Positions 34,994 to 45,678 of a stretch of 64,000 nucleotides of DNA are shown here, piece after piece (the first letter of the stretch is position 1; every line of letters starts with the position of its first letter). The position numbers were made by a program, and so were the translations under genes. The DNA is taken from NCBI RefSeq assembly GCF_014042345.1, contig NZ_JACEZT010000001.1, positions 620,001-684,000 of the forward strand, read 5' to 3'. Below the pieces are notes generated by a model, which was not told the origin of the DNA, ran no database searches, and saw only the letters and a program-made list of their open reading frames with translations. Source of the DNA: Rugamonas brunnea. Lineage in GTDB: Bacteria; Pseudomonadota; Gammaproteobacteria; Burkholderiales; Burkholderiaceae_D.

Positions 34994-35200
34994 GCGCGCA
35001 CACACGCTGCCACAGGAACCCTGTCCTGGACAGGGCTCCCGCACATTCAAGGCCATTGCGCCAGGCCGTTGCGTTGTCGGCCATACCACTGCAATTAAAC
35101 TTGCACCAACAAAAGCAATTCTGCAATACTTATCGTCTTGGCAGCGTCCGCACGGCATGCCCGCACGACCCTCCCTAACCCTGACGAAAAGCACCATCCC

Positions 35201-36901
35201 ATGACTATCTCCAAGCGTCTCATCCTGACTCTGTCGGCGGCCCTGCTGGCCCTGATCTTCGTAGGCGCCAATGGACTGTGGCAGTTGTCGGCCGCGCAGC
35301 AACGGCTGGACATGGTCCAGGCCCGCCTGATCCCCAGCATCGAAGGCTTGAACAACGCCAAGGGCGCGCTGGCCGACAGCCGCCTGGCCGGCTACCGCCT
35401 GTCCGTGTTCTCCAACCTGGACGACAAATCGGCGCTCGACAAGGCCTACAACGAGGCCCACGCCAAGTTCGACGAGGTGATCGCCACCTACGAGAAAGAG
35501 CACATCTACGACGACGCCGACCGCAAGCTGCTGGAGGCGGACAAGGCCAACATGGCCGCCTACCGCCAGGCGCTGGTGCCCTTCCTGGCCGCCTCGCACG
35601 CCGGCGACATGGACGGCGTGCGCGCCACGCTGCTGGCCGGCACCCCGTTGGCCGTGTCGGCGGCCGGCGTCAAGAAAGGGCTGGACGAGCACATCGCGTT
35701 CAACAAGAAACTGATCGAGGAAGTGCGCCACAGCAGCGACGCCGCCTACAGCTCGGCCGTGCGCCTGCTGGTCGCGGTGACGCTGGCCGGCCTGCTGGTG
35801 ACGGCCGTGCTGGCCGTGCAGCTGTACCGCATCATCAACGCCAGCCTGGGCAACATTCGCGGCACGCTGGAACAGGTCAGCCAGTCGCTCGACCTGACGC
35901 ACCAGGTGGAAATCGAGCGCATGGATGAAATCGGCCACACGGCGCAGGCCTTCAACCGCCTGCTGCGCCAGATCGCCGGCGTGGTCGGCACGGCCCGCAG
36001 CTCGGCCGACGCGGTGCAACTGGCCTCGCAGCAGATCGCCGAAGGCACGGCCGACCTGGCCTCGCGCACGGCCCAGCAAGCGGCCGCGCTGGAAGAAACG
36101 GCGTCCTGCATGGACCAGCTGCGCTCGACCGTCAGCCAGAACGCCGACAACGCGCGCCAGGCCAACCAGCTGGCCCAGTCGGCCTCGCAGGTGGCAGCCG
36201 ATGGCGGCGGCGTGGTGGAACAGGTGATCGTGACCATGGGTTCGATCAACGAATCGTCGCGCAAGATCGTCGACATCATCAGCGTGATCGACGGCATCGC
36301 CTTCCAGACCAATATCCTGGCGCTGAACGCGGCCGTGGAAGCGGCCCGCGCCGGTGAACAGGGGCGCGGCTTCGCCGTGGTGGCGGGCGAGGTGCGCAAC
36401 CTGGCCCAGCGCTCGGCGGCTGCGGCCAAGGAGATCAAAGTGCTGATCGACGATTCGGTGGAAAAAGTGGATAGCGGCACCCGCCTGGTGGAACAGGCCG
36501 GCACCACGATGGGCCACGTGGTCACCAGCGTGCAGCAGGTGTCGGACATCGTGGCCGAGATCAGCTCGGCCACGGCAGAGCAGAACTCCGGCATCGCGCA
36601 GGTGCACGAAGCGGTGGCGCAGATGGACCAGGGCACGCAGCAGAACGCGGCGCTGGTGGAACAGACGGCGGCCGCCTCGCAGAACATGCAGGACCAGGCC
36701 ACCGACCTGGCGCAGGCGGTGAGCGCATTCACCATCGACGCCTCGCGCGCGGCGCCGGCCGCGCCACGCCGCGCACCGGTGACCACTCCGGCCGCCACGG
36801 CCGCCACCTCTACGCTCGTCACCACGCCGGCAGCGGCTCCGCGCGCGCCCGCGCGCCAAGCCGCCAAGGCCGCCGCAGCCAGCGAGTGGGAAGAGTTCTA
36901 A
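35201..36901 (+). CDS. methyl-accepting chemotaxis receptor with CheR-binding tail
   Basis: 566 residues. TM1 (about 7-28) and TM2 (about 188-210) flank a four-helix-bundle periplasmic sensor. HAMP (about 211-265) and the MCP signalling domain follow, with the hairpin tip [13 protein letters not shown] near 395. The last five residues, EWEEF, are the pentapeptide that tethers CheR and CheB; an Ala/Pro/Thr-rich flexible linker precedes it. The four-helix sensor type binds small molecules such as amino acids or aromatic acids; ligand not predictable. Ends seven bases before a hairpin. Confidence 0.93.
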   Translation: MTISKRLILTLSAALLALIFVGANGLWQLSAAQQRLDMVQARLIPSIEGLNNAKGALADSRLAGYRLSVFSNLDDKSALDKAYNEAHAKFDEVIATYEKEHIYDDADRKLLEADKANMAAYRQALVPFLAASHAGDMDGVRATLLAGTPLAVSAAGVKKGLDEHIAFNKKLIEEVRHSSDAAYSSAVRLLVAVTLAGLLVTAVLAVQLYRIINASLGNIRGTLEQVSQSLDLTHQVEIERMDEIGHTAQAFNRLLRQIAGVVGTARSSADAVQLASQQIAEGTADLASRTAQQAAALEETASCMDQLRSTVSQNADNARQANQLAQSASQVAADGGGVVEQVIVTMGSINESSRKIVDIISVIDGIAFQTNILALNAAVEAARAGEQGRGFAVVAGEVRNLAQRSAAAAKEIKVLIDDSVEKVDSGTRLVEQAGTTMGHVVTSVQQVSDIVAEISSATAEQNSGIAQVHEAVAQMDQGTQQNAALVEQTAAASQNMQDQATDLAQAVSAFTIDASRAAPAAPRRAPVTTPAATAATSTLVTTPAAAPRAPARQAAKAAAASEWEEF

Positions 36902-36907
36902 GCCAGA

Positions 36908-36930
36908 GGGTCAGACCCGAGGGTCTGCCC
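36908..36930. terminator. hairpin between convergent chemoreceptor and GGDEF/EAL genes
   Basis: GGGTCAGACCC (36908-36918) pairs with GGGTCTGCCC (36921-36930) around a GA loop with one bulged T. The GGGTCAG start echoes the core of the type A palindromes. Sits in a 36-base gap between convergent stops. Confidence 0.65.
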
Positions 36931-36937
36931 CTCCCCC

Positions 36938-39900
36938 TCAGCCGCTGACCACCGCGCTGGGCCCATGCAACTGGGCGTGCAGCCGGAAGCCCTCGCGGAT
37001 ATTCTCGCGCAGCACAGCGCCCTTCCAAGGTTTGGTATAGAAGCGGTCAATGGCGCCGTGGTTGATCGCCGCCATGATGGGCGTCAGGTCCGCATAGGCC
37101 GACAGCATGATGCGGAACGTATCGGGCGCCAGGTTCTTGACCCGTTCCATGAATTCCGTCCCGCTCATCAGCGGCATGCACTGGTCGCACAGGATCACCT
37201 GCACCCGGTGGCGCGCCAGCACGTCGAACCCCTCGGCCGCCGTTTGTGCCGTCAGGATGCGGTAGCCATCCTGGGCCAGGAAGTCGGTCAGCACGTCCAG
37301 CATGAACGCGTCGTCGTCGACGATGAGCAGGGTCTGCTGTTCGAGCACCGTCTCGTCGGCCGGCGTCTGCAGGGATTTGCCTTCGCTTAGCATTTGCTCG
37401 AACTCCTCTTCCGGCAGCGGGCGGCTGAAGTAGTAGCCCTGCATTTCATCGCAGCCGTGGCGGCGCAGATAAGCCAGCTGCGCATCTTTCTCCACGCCCT
37501 CGGCGATCACTTCCAGTTTCATGCTGTGCGCCATATTGATGATGGCCAGCACGATGGCCGCGTCATCGGGATTGCTGGTCACCTCGCGCACGAAGGCGAT
37601 GTCGATCTTGAGCTTGTCGATCGGGAAGCGCTTCAGGTACGCGAGGCTGGAATAGCCGGTGCCGAAGTCGTCGATGGAAATCTGGATGCCCAGCGCCTTC
37701 AGGTTCTGCAGCACCGTGATGGTGTCCTCCGCGTTCGACATCAGCGAGCTCTCCGTCAGCTCCAGCTCCAGCAGCTCGGGTGCGATGTCATGCTGCTTGA
37801 TCACCTTCATCACCTCCTCCTCCAGCCCGCCGACGAAGAACTGGATGCCCGACACGTTGACGGACAGGTGCACGGGGCCGATATTACTGCGGCTCCATTG
37901 GGCGATCTTGCGGCAGGCCTCGTTGAGCACCCAGGTGCCGACCCGCACGATCAGCCCCGTTTCCTCCAGGATGGGGATGAACAGGGCCGGCGACACCATG
38001 CCGTGGCCGGGCCGGCGCCAGCGGATCAGCGCTTCGGCGCCGCTGATGCGGCCCGAGCCGATGTCCACCTTGGGCTGGAAGTACAGCACGAACTCGTCGT
38101 TCTCGATGGCCCGGCGCAGCGCGTTCTCCAGGTCCAGCCGCGCCAGCGACTGCGCGTTCATCTCGGCCGTGAAGAAGCGGAACGCGTCGCGCCCCGCTTC
38201 CTTGGCGCGGTACATGGCCGTGTCGGCGTACTGGATCAGGGTGTCGGCGTCGGTGCCGTCATCGGGGAACACGGAGATGCCGATGCTGGCCGTCACCGTC
38301 ACCTCGTGGCCCTTCAGGTCGAACGGGCGGCGCATGGCTTCGCGGATCTTGTCCACCACGGCGATGGCGTTCTGCGCCCCCTCGGGCAGCATCAGGATGG
38401 CCGCGAACTCGTCACCGCCGAAGCGGCCGATGGTGTCGCGCACGCGCAGGCAATCGACCAGGCGGTTGGAGAACTGGCGCAGCAGCTCGTCGCCGATGGT
38501 GTGGCCCAGCGTGTCGTTGACGTTCTTGAAGCGGTCGACGTCGAGGAACAGCACGGCCAGCGCCCATTTGTGCTCGGTGGCCTGGTGCAGCGAATGGGTC
38601 AGCGATTCATAGAACTGGCTGCGGTTGGGCAGGCCCGTGAGGGTGTCGAAATGGGCCAGCTTGAGCAGGCGCTGCTCGGCTTCCTTGCGCTCGGTGATGT
38701 CGCGCGCCACGGCCACCAGGATCCAGCTCTGGCCCGAGCGCAGCGTGCGGCGCTGCACTTCCACCGACAGCGGCGTGCCATCGTGGCGCGTGAGCAGCAG
38801 TTCCGTCATGGCGCCGCTCTGGTCGCCGGCCAGCAGCTTGTCGTACAAATCCTCCAGCCGGCTCAACTCGCCCTTGGCCTTCTTGTCCGGCCCCACTTCG
38901 AGGAAATCCTCGCGCTTGTAACCGAGCATGCGGCAGGCCGTCACGTTCACGTCCACGAAGCACATGCCGGCCCGGTCCACCAGGAAGATGGCGTCGGCCG
39001 TGGCGTCCATGGCCAGCCGGAAGCGGCGCAAGTCCTCGTCGAGCCGGATGCGGGCGTTCATGTCCAGCGTGAGCTGGGCGTGGTGGCGCTTGATCTGCTC
39101 GTACAACAGCAGGTTCTCGTAGGCGACGGCGATCTGGGCTGCCACCGTGGCCGCCACCCGCTCATCGACTTCGGAGAACTCGTCGGCGCCCAGCTTGTCC
39201 ACCAGGTACAGCCAGCCGTGGGTGCGCTCGCGCGACACGATGGGCACGCCGAGGAAGGAATGCACGGGCGGATGGCCGGCCGGCAGGCCGATGCAGCCCG
39301 GATCGCCGTCGACGTCGCTGACGCGCACCGGCAAACGCTGTTCGAGCAGGCCGCGCAGCACGCCCGCGCGCGGCGCGCTGGTCACCACGCGTGCCTGCGG
39401 TCCGGTGCCGCAGGCGGCGAAATAACTGAGCTCGGCGGCGCCATTGTCGAGCACGCCAATGCAGGCGTACTTGGACACGCAAATGTTCTGCGCCACCCGG
39501 CAGCCGATCTCCACCAGCGCCTGCGGGTCGCGCTCGGCGCCCAGTTCGATGCCCAGCTCGATCAGGGCCGTCAGGCGCAGGCTCACGGCCTGCAGGCTCG
39601 ATAGCGAGCTCGACAGACGGGCCGTCATCAGCGACAAATGCTCGGGCGCCTGCTCCTCGCCCTCGCCCTGGTTGGCCAGCTCGGTGATCTGCTGGCTGCT
39701 GGCTTCGAGCACGTCGAGGTACTCGGCCACCTTGTGGTCGATGCCGTGGAAGCGGCCCTCGGACGGCGGCTCGGGTGCGAACGCCGGCAGGGTCTCCACC
39801 TCCGGCGCCATGCCCAGCGCCTCGTGCACAGTGCGCAGGATCACGTCCGGGTCGGACGGCTTGGGCAGCACCCAGCGCACGCCGCACGACTGGGCCACGG

Positions 39901-40564
39901 CCATCGCTTCGCGCTCGCGGTAGGTGGCCGTGTAGAAGATGATGGGCACGTCGGCCGTGGCCGGGTCGCTGTGCATGCGGGTGACGAACTCGTAACCATC
40001 CATGTTGGGCATCAGGATGTCGGAGATCACCAGGTCCGGATGCTCGGCGTGCACCATCTTCAAGCCTTCGGCGCCGTTGGACGCCTCCAGCAGCCGGTGG
40101 CCGCCGTAGCCCAGCAGCGTCATCAGGAATTCACGGTTCAGTACGTGGTCGTCCACGATGAGGATGGTGGCGACATCGCTTTTACCCGGGGCCGACGCCC
40201 CCGGCAAAAAAGACTCGAGCTGGCTCACAAACGTGTCGGGCTCGATCGGCTTGCCGATGTAGCCGTCGAAGCCGGCCGCCAGCAGCTTTTCGCGGTCGCC
40301 CACCATGGCCAGCGCCGTCACCGCCAGCGCCGGGATCGCGCGCAGGGCCGGGTCGCCCTTGAGCGCGGCCACCACGCCATAGCCGTCGAGCTTGGGCAGG
40401 TGCACGTCGCAGATGATCAGGTCCGGCACCTCCTGTCGGGCCACCGCCACGCCGGCCTCGCCATCGCTGGCCGTAAGCGGGGTGTAGCCGAAGGCGCGCA
40501 GCAGATACACCATCAGCTCCATGTTGGTGGGATTGTCTTCTATGATAAGGATGCGTGCCGACAC
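36938..40564 (-). CDS. REC-REC-GAF-PAS-GGDEF-EAL-REC hybrid c-di-GMP protein
   Basis: 1208 residues. Order: receiver 1 (1-120, Asp53 in IICDVHLPK), receiver 2 (about 131-250, DILMPN), GAF (about 330-500), PAS (about 520-650), GGDEF (RFGGDEF near 715, intact), EAL (GAEALIRW near 841, intact) and a C-terminal receiver (about 1085-1200, LCDQCMPLMSG, with an RpfG-like FYTKPW tail). Both cyclase and phosphodiesterase motifs look active, so it probably both makes and breaks c-di-GMP under two-component control. Lies 69 bases after the histidine kinase gene; they likely form a phosphorelay. Confidence 0.93.
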   Translation of the reverse strand: MSARILIIEDNPTNMELMVYLLRAFGYTPLTASDGEAGVAVARQEVPDLIICDVHLPKLDGYGVVAALKGDPALRAIPALAVTALAMVGDREKLLAAGFDGYIGKPIEPDTFVSQLESFLPGASAPGKSDVATILIVDDHVLNREFLMTLLGYGGHRLLEASNGAEGLKMVHAEHPDLVISDILMPNMDGYEFVTRMHSDPATADVPIIFYTATYREREAMAVAQSCGVRWVLPKPSDPDVILRTVHEALGMAPEVETLPAFAPEPPSEGRFHGIDHKVAEYLDVLEASSQQITELANQGEGEEQAPEHLSLMTARLSSSLSSLQAVSLRLTALIELGIELGAERDPQALVEIGCRVAQNICVSKYACIGVLDNGAAELSYFAACGTGPQARVVTSAPRAGVLRGLLEQRLPVRVSDVDGDPGCIGLPAGHPPVHSFLGVPIVSRERTHGWLYLVDKLGADEFSEVDERVAATVAAQIAVAYENLLLYEQIKRHHAQLTLDMNARIRLDEDLRRFRLAMDATADAIFLVDRAGMCFVDVNVTACRMLGYKREDFLEVGPDKKAKGELSRLEDLYDKLLAGDQSGAMTELLLTRHDGTPLSVEVQRRTLRSGQSWILVAVARDITERKEAEQRLLKLAHFDTLTGLPNRSQFYESLTHSLHQATEHKWALAVLFLDVDRFKNVNDTLGHTIGDELLRQFSNRLVDCLRVRDTIGRFGGDEFAAILMLPEGAQNAIAVVDKIREAMRRPFDLKGHEVTVTASIGISVFPDDGTDADTLIQYADTAMYRAKEAGRDAFRFFTAEMNAQSLARLDLENALRRAIENDEFVLYFQPKVDIGSGRISGAEALIRWRRPGHGMVSPALFIPILEETGLIVRVGTWVLNEACRKIAQWSRSNIGPVHLSVNVSGIQFFVGGLEEEVMKVIKQHDIAPELLELELTESSLMSNAEDTITVLQNLKALGIQISIDDFGTGYSSLAYLKRFPIDKLKIDIAFVREVTSNPDDAAIVLAIINMAHSMKLEVIAEGVEKDAQLAYLRRHGCDEMQGYYFSRPLPEEEFEQMLSEGKSLQTPADETVLEQQTLLIVDDDAFMLDVLTDFLAQDGYRILTAQTAAEGFDVLARHRVQVILCDQCMPLMSGTEFMERVKNLAPDTFRIMLSAYADLTPIMAAINHGAIDRFYTKPWKGAVLRENIREGFRLHAQLHGPSAVVSG

Positions 40565-40633
40565 GTTTGCGCTCCAGGTTAATCCGCTAGTCCAGCGGGG
40601 CTGTTTGCGCCCCGCCTCATCGTCGCACCGCCC

Positions 40634-42115
40634 TCAATCGAGCGGCAACACCAGCGTGAACGTACTGCCCACGCCGTACTCGCTTTCAAATTCGATCTGT
40701 CCATGCAGCAGGCCGGCCAGCTTCTGGCTCAGGTGTAAGCCCAGGCCCGTGCCCTCGTGCGGCCGCGTGGTGCTGGCATCGAGCTGGGCGAAGGCCTGGA
40801 ACAACCTGCCCTGCTGCTCCGGCGCGATGCCCGGCCCCGTGTCGCGCACGCTGATCTCGGCGCACGGTTCGCCATCGCGCGTGGCCACGTCCAGCGCCAC
40901 CCGCACTTCACCGCGCACCGTGAACTTGATCGCGTTGTTAATCAGGTTCATCAATATCTGCTGCAGCGCGCGCCGGTCCGCCATCAGGCCCACCTCCTGC
41001 GGCCCGCTGTCGAACACCAGGGCCAGGCCTTTTTGCTGGGCCGGCTGGCGGAACAGCTGCAGCACTTCCTCGATCAGCGCGCGGCATTGCAGCGGCTGGA
41101 AATTCAGTTCCACCTTGCCCGACTCGATCTTCGTCAGGTCGAGCAGATCATTAATCAGCGACAGCAAGTGGCGGGCGCTGCCCTGGATGGTGCGCAACTG
41201 GCGCTCCTGCTCGGCGTTGACGGGGCCGGGTAGCTTCATCAGCATAGTACCCGTAAATCCGATGATCGCGTTGAGCGGGGTCCGCAATTCATGGGACATG
41301 CCGGCCAGAAAACGATCCTTGGCCGCGTTGGCGTTGGCCAGTTCGATGTTTTTCTCGTGCAAAGTATGCTCGATGGTGCGGCGCTCGGTGCTGTCGCGGA
41401 TGGCGCTCATGATCAGCATGCCCTCCTCCGTCTCCACCGGGCTCAGGCTGATCTCGACCGGGAACTCCTCGCCATCCTTGCGCAAGCCGTACAGGTCGCG
41501 CCCCGAGCCCATGGGGCGCACCTGGGGCTGGGTGAAGTAGTCGCTGCGATGCCCCACGTGGACGGCGCGGAAGCGGGCCGGCATCAATTGCTCCAGCAGG
41601 CTGCCGCGTAGCTCGCCGCGCCCGTAGCCGAACAGGGTTTCGGCCTGGCGGTTGGCCAGCACGACGCGGCCGCTGGCGTTGGCCATGATGATGGCGTCCG
41701 GCATCGATTCAAGCAGGCCGCCGAAGCGCGCCTCGACCAGCTTGGCGTCGCGCATGATCTTGAGGTGGGTGACGTCCTTCTTGCTCCACAGGATGTACTG
41801 CGGCGCGCCGTCATCGCGGTAGATAGTCTTGCTGGAACTGTCGATGTAGACCAGCGTGCCATCCTTGGCCCGGCGCACGGTTTCGTAAGTGGCCGCGCCC
41901 GTCTCCACGGTCTGGCGCATCACGGCCGCTTCCTCGGTCAGGCGGTCCGGCGGCACGATCAGGTCGCGCAGCACATTACCCATCGCCTCCCCGGCGCTGT
42001 AGCCGAACACGGCCTGCGCGCCTGGCGTCCAGCACAACACCTCGCCCGCGGGCGAGGTCAGGATCACCGCGTCCGGCGTTTCGTTGAGGATCAAGGTACC
42101 GAAGTCTGTTGCCAT
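40634..42115 (-). CDS. PAS-PAS histidine kinase
   Basis: 493 residues, no membrane segments. Two PAS domains (about 1-120 and 125-245) precede HisKA (H-box MSHELRTPLN near 272) and HATPase (DTGPGIAPEQ and GTGLGL, about 375-490). Probable partner kinase of the downstream seven-domain hybrid, which has three receivers. Cytoplasmic sensor of an internal signal (redox, ligand or light through a PAS cofactor). Confidence 0.92.
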   Translation of the reverse strand: MATDFGTLILNETPDAVILTSPAGEVLCWTPGAQAVFGYSAGEAMGNVLRDLIVPPDRLTEEAAVMRQTVETGAATYETVRRAKDGTLVYIDSSSKTIYRDDGAPQYILWSKKDVTHLKIMRDAKLVEARFGGLLESMPDAIIMANASGRVVLANRQAETLFGYGRGELRGSLLEQLMPARFRAVHVGHRSDYFTQPQVRPMGSGRDLYGLRKDGEEFPVEISLSPVETEEGMLIMSAIRDSTERRTIEHTLHEKNIELANANAAKDRFLAGMSHELRTPLNAIIGFTGTMLMKLPGPVNAEQERQLRTIQGSARHLLSLINDLLDLTKIESGKVELNFQPLQCRALIEEVLQLFRQPAQQKGLALVFDSGPQEVGLMADRRALQQILMNLINNAIKFTVRGEVRVALDVATRDGEPCAEISVRDTGPGIAPEQQGRLFQAFAQLDASTTRPHEGTGLGLHLSQKLAGLLHGQIEFESEYGVGSTFTLVLPLD

Positions 42116-42303
42116 CGTCGCGCCTTGGAGGAAATCAAATCGCGGCCTGCGACGGCCATGGCGGCCTGCGAAAGAACGTGCCGCGCTGCTTAGGAATAAC
42201 CATACAGCAACGCACCGGCGAAAATCTCACAAAAAATCACACACCGGCCGTCAAGCCAGGCCAGCCACCACAAGTGTGACTTTGCCTGCGCATCAACAAC
42301 AGT

Positions 42304-43245
42304 CTATCGAAGCTGGCCGGGGCTGTCCACGCGCCGCGCCGCAAGCGGAACGGCGGCGATTTCAGCGAGTACATGGCGGGCAATGGCGGGATGGCGGCCC
42401 AGCGCCACATGGCCGATGGCGCCGACCGCCACATGATGCGCGCCGGTGAGCAGGCTGGAGTCCTGCGGCGCAACAATGTTGTCGTGGTGGGAATAGATGG
42501 AAGTAATCATGCCACGTTGCGAATTTGCGTCAGCCGCGTCCAGCGCCTGCAGCCATGCACTGTGGTGGCGCATCTGCGCGGCGTTGCGGCCCAGGCCCCA
42601 GCTGGCCAGCGCCGTGCCGTGATGGGGCGTGCCCAGCGTGATCACGCGCGCCACCCGGGCGTCGCCATGGCGGCGCAGGTAGGCGCGCGCCACCAGTCCG
42701 CCCATGCTGTGGGCCACGATCACCACTTGCCGCGCCCCGGCCGCCGCGCACAACTGCTCGATGCTGGCCTGCACTTGCGCCACGTAGTGGTCGATGTCGG
42801 CGCCCAGCGGCTCCAGGTCGGGCGCCAGGTGGCTGATGCCGGCCCGGCGCAAGCGGGCGCTCAACTGGGTCCAGTAGCCGCTGTTGCAGGCGTAGCCGTG
42901 CAACAGCAACACGGGCGGCCGCGCGCCGCCGGCGGCCACATGGGGTGCCGTACCATGCAACATGTGGATGGAAGATGCGGCTAAAGATGCATGGAATTCA
43001 TACAGCACGAGGCGCAGCCAGCCCAGCGGCGAGAGCCGGAACGCGGGCGGCACGGCGCTGCCGGCGCGCCAGCTCAGGTAGAAGTTATGCAGCGAGATCA
43101 GCAGCCGCAGCGCCAGCACGGCGCCCACGCCGGTGGCCAGCGCGGGCCACCAGTCGAAGTTCCACGCGCGCTGCGCAGCCAGCGCCACGCCCAGCGCGGC
43201 GGCGGCCTGTACCAGCAACAACACGATCAGGATGCGTTTCAACAT
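42304..43245 (-). CDS. membrane-anchored alpha/beta hydrolase (lipase)
   Basis: 313 residues. Two N-terminal hydrophobic segments (about 5-25 and 35-55) anchor it. The hydrolase domain contains LLLHGYACNS (oxyanion region, about 114) and VAHSMGGL, with the nucleophile Ser near 180, in a variant of GxSxG. Later Asp and His triad residues lie in SIYSHHDNIVAPQ and IGHVALG. It resembles triacylglycerol lipases and esterases of the LipA/EstA type. Not clearly in an operon. Confidence 0.82.
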   Translation of the reverse strand: MLKRILIVLLLVQAAAALGVALAAQRAWNFDWWPALATGVGAVLALRLLISLHNFYLSWRAGSAVPPAFRLSPLGWLRLVLYEFHASLAASSIHMLHGTAPHVAAGGARPPVLLLHGYACNSGYWTQLSARLRRAGISHLAPDLEPLGADIDHYVAQVQASIEQLCAAAGARQVVIVAHSMGGLVARAYLRRHGDARVARVITLGTPHHGTALASWGLGRNAAQMRHHSAWLQALDAADANSQRGMITSIYSHHDNIVAPQDSSLLTGAHHVAVGAIGHVALGRHPAIARHVLAEIAAVPLAARRVDSPGQLR

Positions 43246-43327
43246 GCCATCGTCCTCATGAACGGCGCGGGCGCCTCAGCAACCGCAGCCAAGGGTCAGG
43301 CCCTATGATTGCGGCGGCGCCCTCCCC

Positions 43328-44980
43328 TCACGCGCTCGCGCGCGGCGCCGGCTTGCCCGTCAGCTGCTGCGCCAGCGCGCTGGCCAGCCTTGCCGTGATG
43401 CCGTAGATCGACAACTGCGGATTGGCGCCGATCGAGGTCGGGAACAGCGAGCCATCGTGCACCGACAGGTTGCTCACGCCATGGTAGCGGCCATCGGCCC
43501 CCACCACGCCCAGCCGCTCGTCGTCCGACAGCGTGCAGCCGCCCATCACGTGGGCCGACACCACCTTGGCCTGCAATACCTTGTACGGCAGGTTGTTGAT
43601 GGCTTGCTTGGCCGCTTCCCAACTGCTGTAGCGCCCGGCCTGCTCGTGCACGGGCGCGACTTCCTTGGCGCCGGCGGCGAACTGGACCTCGGCCATGGTG
43701 AGCAGCGAACGGCGCACGCCATCCCACAGGAAATCGGTGATCGGGTAATCGAGCACGGGCGCGCCGCCGCTGTTGAGCATCACGCTGCCGCCCACGGATT
43801 CGGGATGGAAGCCGTCACGCAGCAGCGCCAGCATGCCTTGCAGGTGCGGGAACTGGCGCATCATGTCGGCGTGGCGGGCGCCGAAGCCGGGCATGGTGGA
43901 CGACAACAGCAGCGGATGCAGCGGTGGCGCCTCCAGCTTGTAGCCGACCGGACCGTCGATGGGGCCCGTGTGCAGGAAGTGGTCCGAGTACACGGACTGC
44001 GGCGCGCCCGCGTAGCCGTCGACGCGCTGCTCGAACAGGCCGGCCGAGATGATGGTCGGATGCAGGAAGGTGCGTTTGCCCAGCAGGCCATGCGGATCAG
44101 GCGCGGCCGAGCGCATCAGCAGCGCCGGCGAGTTGATGGCGCCGCCGGCCAGCACGAAATGCTTGGCGCGCAGCGTCACCTTGCGGCCGGTGGGCGCCAG
44201 GCCCGCCGCGTCCAGCGCCACGCAGTCGAGCTGGTCGACGCGCTCGCCCTTGAACTGGAAGCGCTCGGCGCGCAGCCGCGTGAGCAGCACGGCGCCGCGC
44301 TTGAGGGCCGACGGCAAGGTCGTCACCAGCATCGATTGCTTGGCGTTGGTGGGGCAACCCATGCCGCAATAGCCGAGGTTCCAGCAACCGTTGACGTTGC
44401 GGTGGATGGTGGCCGTGGGGATGCCCAGCTTGGCCGCGCCCTGGCGCAGCAAGTCGTTGTTGGCGTTGGGCGCCGTGCCCCACTCGTGGATACTGAGCCG
44501 TTCCTCCATCATGGCGAACCACGGCGCCAGCGCCTCCGGCGTGTAGCTCTTGAGGCCGAAGTGCTCGGTCCAGTAGTTGAGCGTGCCCGGCGGCGTGCGG
44601 AAGCTGGTGGTCCAGTTGACGACGGTGGTGCCGCCCACCGTGCGCCCCTGCAGGATGTTGATGCCCTTGTCGCGCGTCTTGCGCGCGCCCGACTCCTGGT
44701 ACAGCGCGGGATAGGCGTCCGACTCGCGCATCTTGAAGTCACGCGAAGACTTGAGCGCCCCCTCCTCCACGATCAGCACCTTGAGGCCGGCCAGCGTCAG
44801 GATCTCGGCCGTGACGCCGCCACCGGCGCCGCTGCCGACGATGACCACGTCCGCTTCCAGCGTGCGGTCGGCGTCCAGCTGGGCGCAATCAGTGACCTCC
44901 CAGCCGGCGGCCAGGCCAGCCTGGATGGGATCGGGAATCGGACCCGTGGCGGGTGTGAGGGGGATATTCGTTTTGATCAT
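43328..44980 (-). CDS. GMC-family FAD-dependent dehydrogenase
   Basis: 550 residues. FAD-binding GSGAGGG (49-55) and the GMC second motif GGTTVVNW near 135 are seen; a Cys cluster (CWNLGYCGMGC near 214) is in the central domain, followed by the GAINSPALL pattern. C-terminal SAHVMGGC and NPQLSIYG show the active-site His region. It oxidises an alcohol or polyol and passes electrons to a partner, not O2. It follows the Tat subunit gene by 28 bases, giving a heterodimeric membrane-facing dehydrogenase. Confidence 0.88.
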   Translation of the reverse strand: MIKTNIPLTPATGPIPDPIQAGLAAGWEVTDCAQLDADRTLEADVVIVGSGAGGGVTAEILTLAGLKVLIVEEGALKSSRDFKMRESDAYPALYQESGARKTRDKGINILQGRTVGGTTVVNWTTSFRTPPGTLNYWTEHFGLKSYTPEALAPWFAMMEERLSIHEWGTAPNANNDLLRQGAAKLGIPTATIHRNVNGCWNLGYCGMGCPTNAKQSMLVTTLPSALKRGAVLLTRLRAERFQFKGERVDQLDCVALDAAGLAPTGRKVTLRAKHFVLAGGAINSPALLMRSAAPDPHGLLGKRTFLHPTIISAGLFEQRVDGYAGAPQSVYSDHFLHTGPIDGPVGYKLEAPPLHPLLLSSTMPGFGARHADMMRQFPHLQGMLALLRDGFHPESVGGSVMLNSGGAPVLDYPITDFLWDGVRRSLLTMAEVQFAAGAKEVAPVHEQAGRYSSWEAAKQAINNLPYKVLQAKVVSAHVMGGCTLSDDERLGVVGADGRYHGVSNLSVHDGSLFPTSIGANPQLSIYGITARLASALAQQLTGKPAPRASA

Positions 44981-45008
44981 TGCAGCTTCCAGAAAGGTGG
45001 CGGACGGT

Positions 45009-45533
45009 TCAGCTCAATTCCTTGATCGGGCCGGGATAGCCGATCGCATCCCAGTGCGCGGGATTGGAATACCAGGCACCGGCGATCAGGTCATGCAAGG
45101 CCTGGTAGGCCGTGACCAGCATGGCGATGCGATGGTGCTGCCAGCTTTGCAGGAAAACGTCGACCTGGGCCGGGGTGGCCTCGTTCCAGCTGGCCGGCAC
45201 ACCGGCCAGGAAGCGGCGCGCCGGTCCTAGCGACAGCAGGCCGAACAGGTCCTGCACCTCCTTCTGGGTGGCCAGCGGCAAGCCGTGCACGGCGCCGGCC
45301 ACGCGTTCCACCGTGCTGGCCACGGCGGCCGCGCGCGCGGCGGGCGCGTCCGGCAGCACGGGGCCCAGCATGGACGGAACGATCGCCGTCAGCACGGCGC
45401 GTGCATTGTCGTCGAGCGCGAACGCGCGCGGCTGCGCCGGTCCCTGCACGGCACGGTACAGCGCGCCGCCAGCGGCCAGCGTCACCGCGCCGATGATGCC
45501 GATCTTCAGAAACGATCTGCGGGAAGTGGTCAT
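45009..45533 (-). CDS. Tat-exported small subunit of the GMC dehydrogenase
   Basis: 174 residues with a twin-arginine signal SRRSFLKIG followed by a hydrophobic stretch (1-28). It is the gluconate 2-dehydrogenase subunit 3-like type that accompanies GMC dehydrogenases and lets the pair be exported folded through Tat. Helical body with no metal motif. First gene of the pair. Confidence 0.82.
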   Translation of the reverse strand: MTTSRRSFLKIGIIGAVTLAAGGALYRAVQGPAQPRAFALDDNARAVLTAIVPSMLGPVLPDAPAARAAAVASTVERVAGAVHGLPLATQKEVQDLFGLLSLGPARRFLAGVPASWNEATPAQVDVFLQSWQHHRIAMLVTAYQALHDLIAGAWYSNPAHWDAIGYPGPIKELS

Positions 45534-45678
45534 TGTCTCCGTCCAGTTCTGGTATTTTTTTTCGTTTGGTGTGTGGCCTGCTTCTATGGCCTATTTTTCT
45601 AGTGTACGTCAAAGGCAAGCTTGATTTTGAAGGGAAAAATAGAGTGTCGCGTCTACCAACTTCTGGTAAAACGGTGCC

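Noticed and set aside
33539..36859. 1106-codon reverse ORF spanning tetR, the transglutaminase and the chemoreceptor
   Set aside because: Only the end (33539-34279) codes for a real protein, TetR. The rest is antisense to convincing + strand genes.
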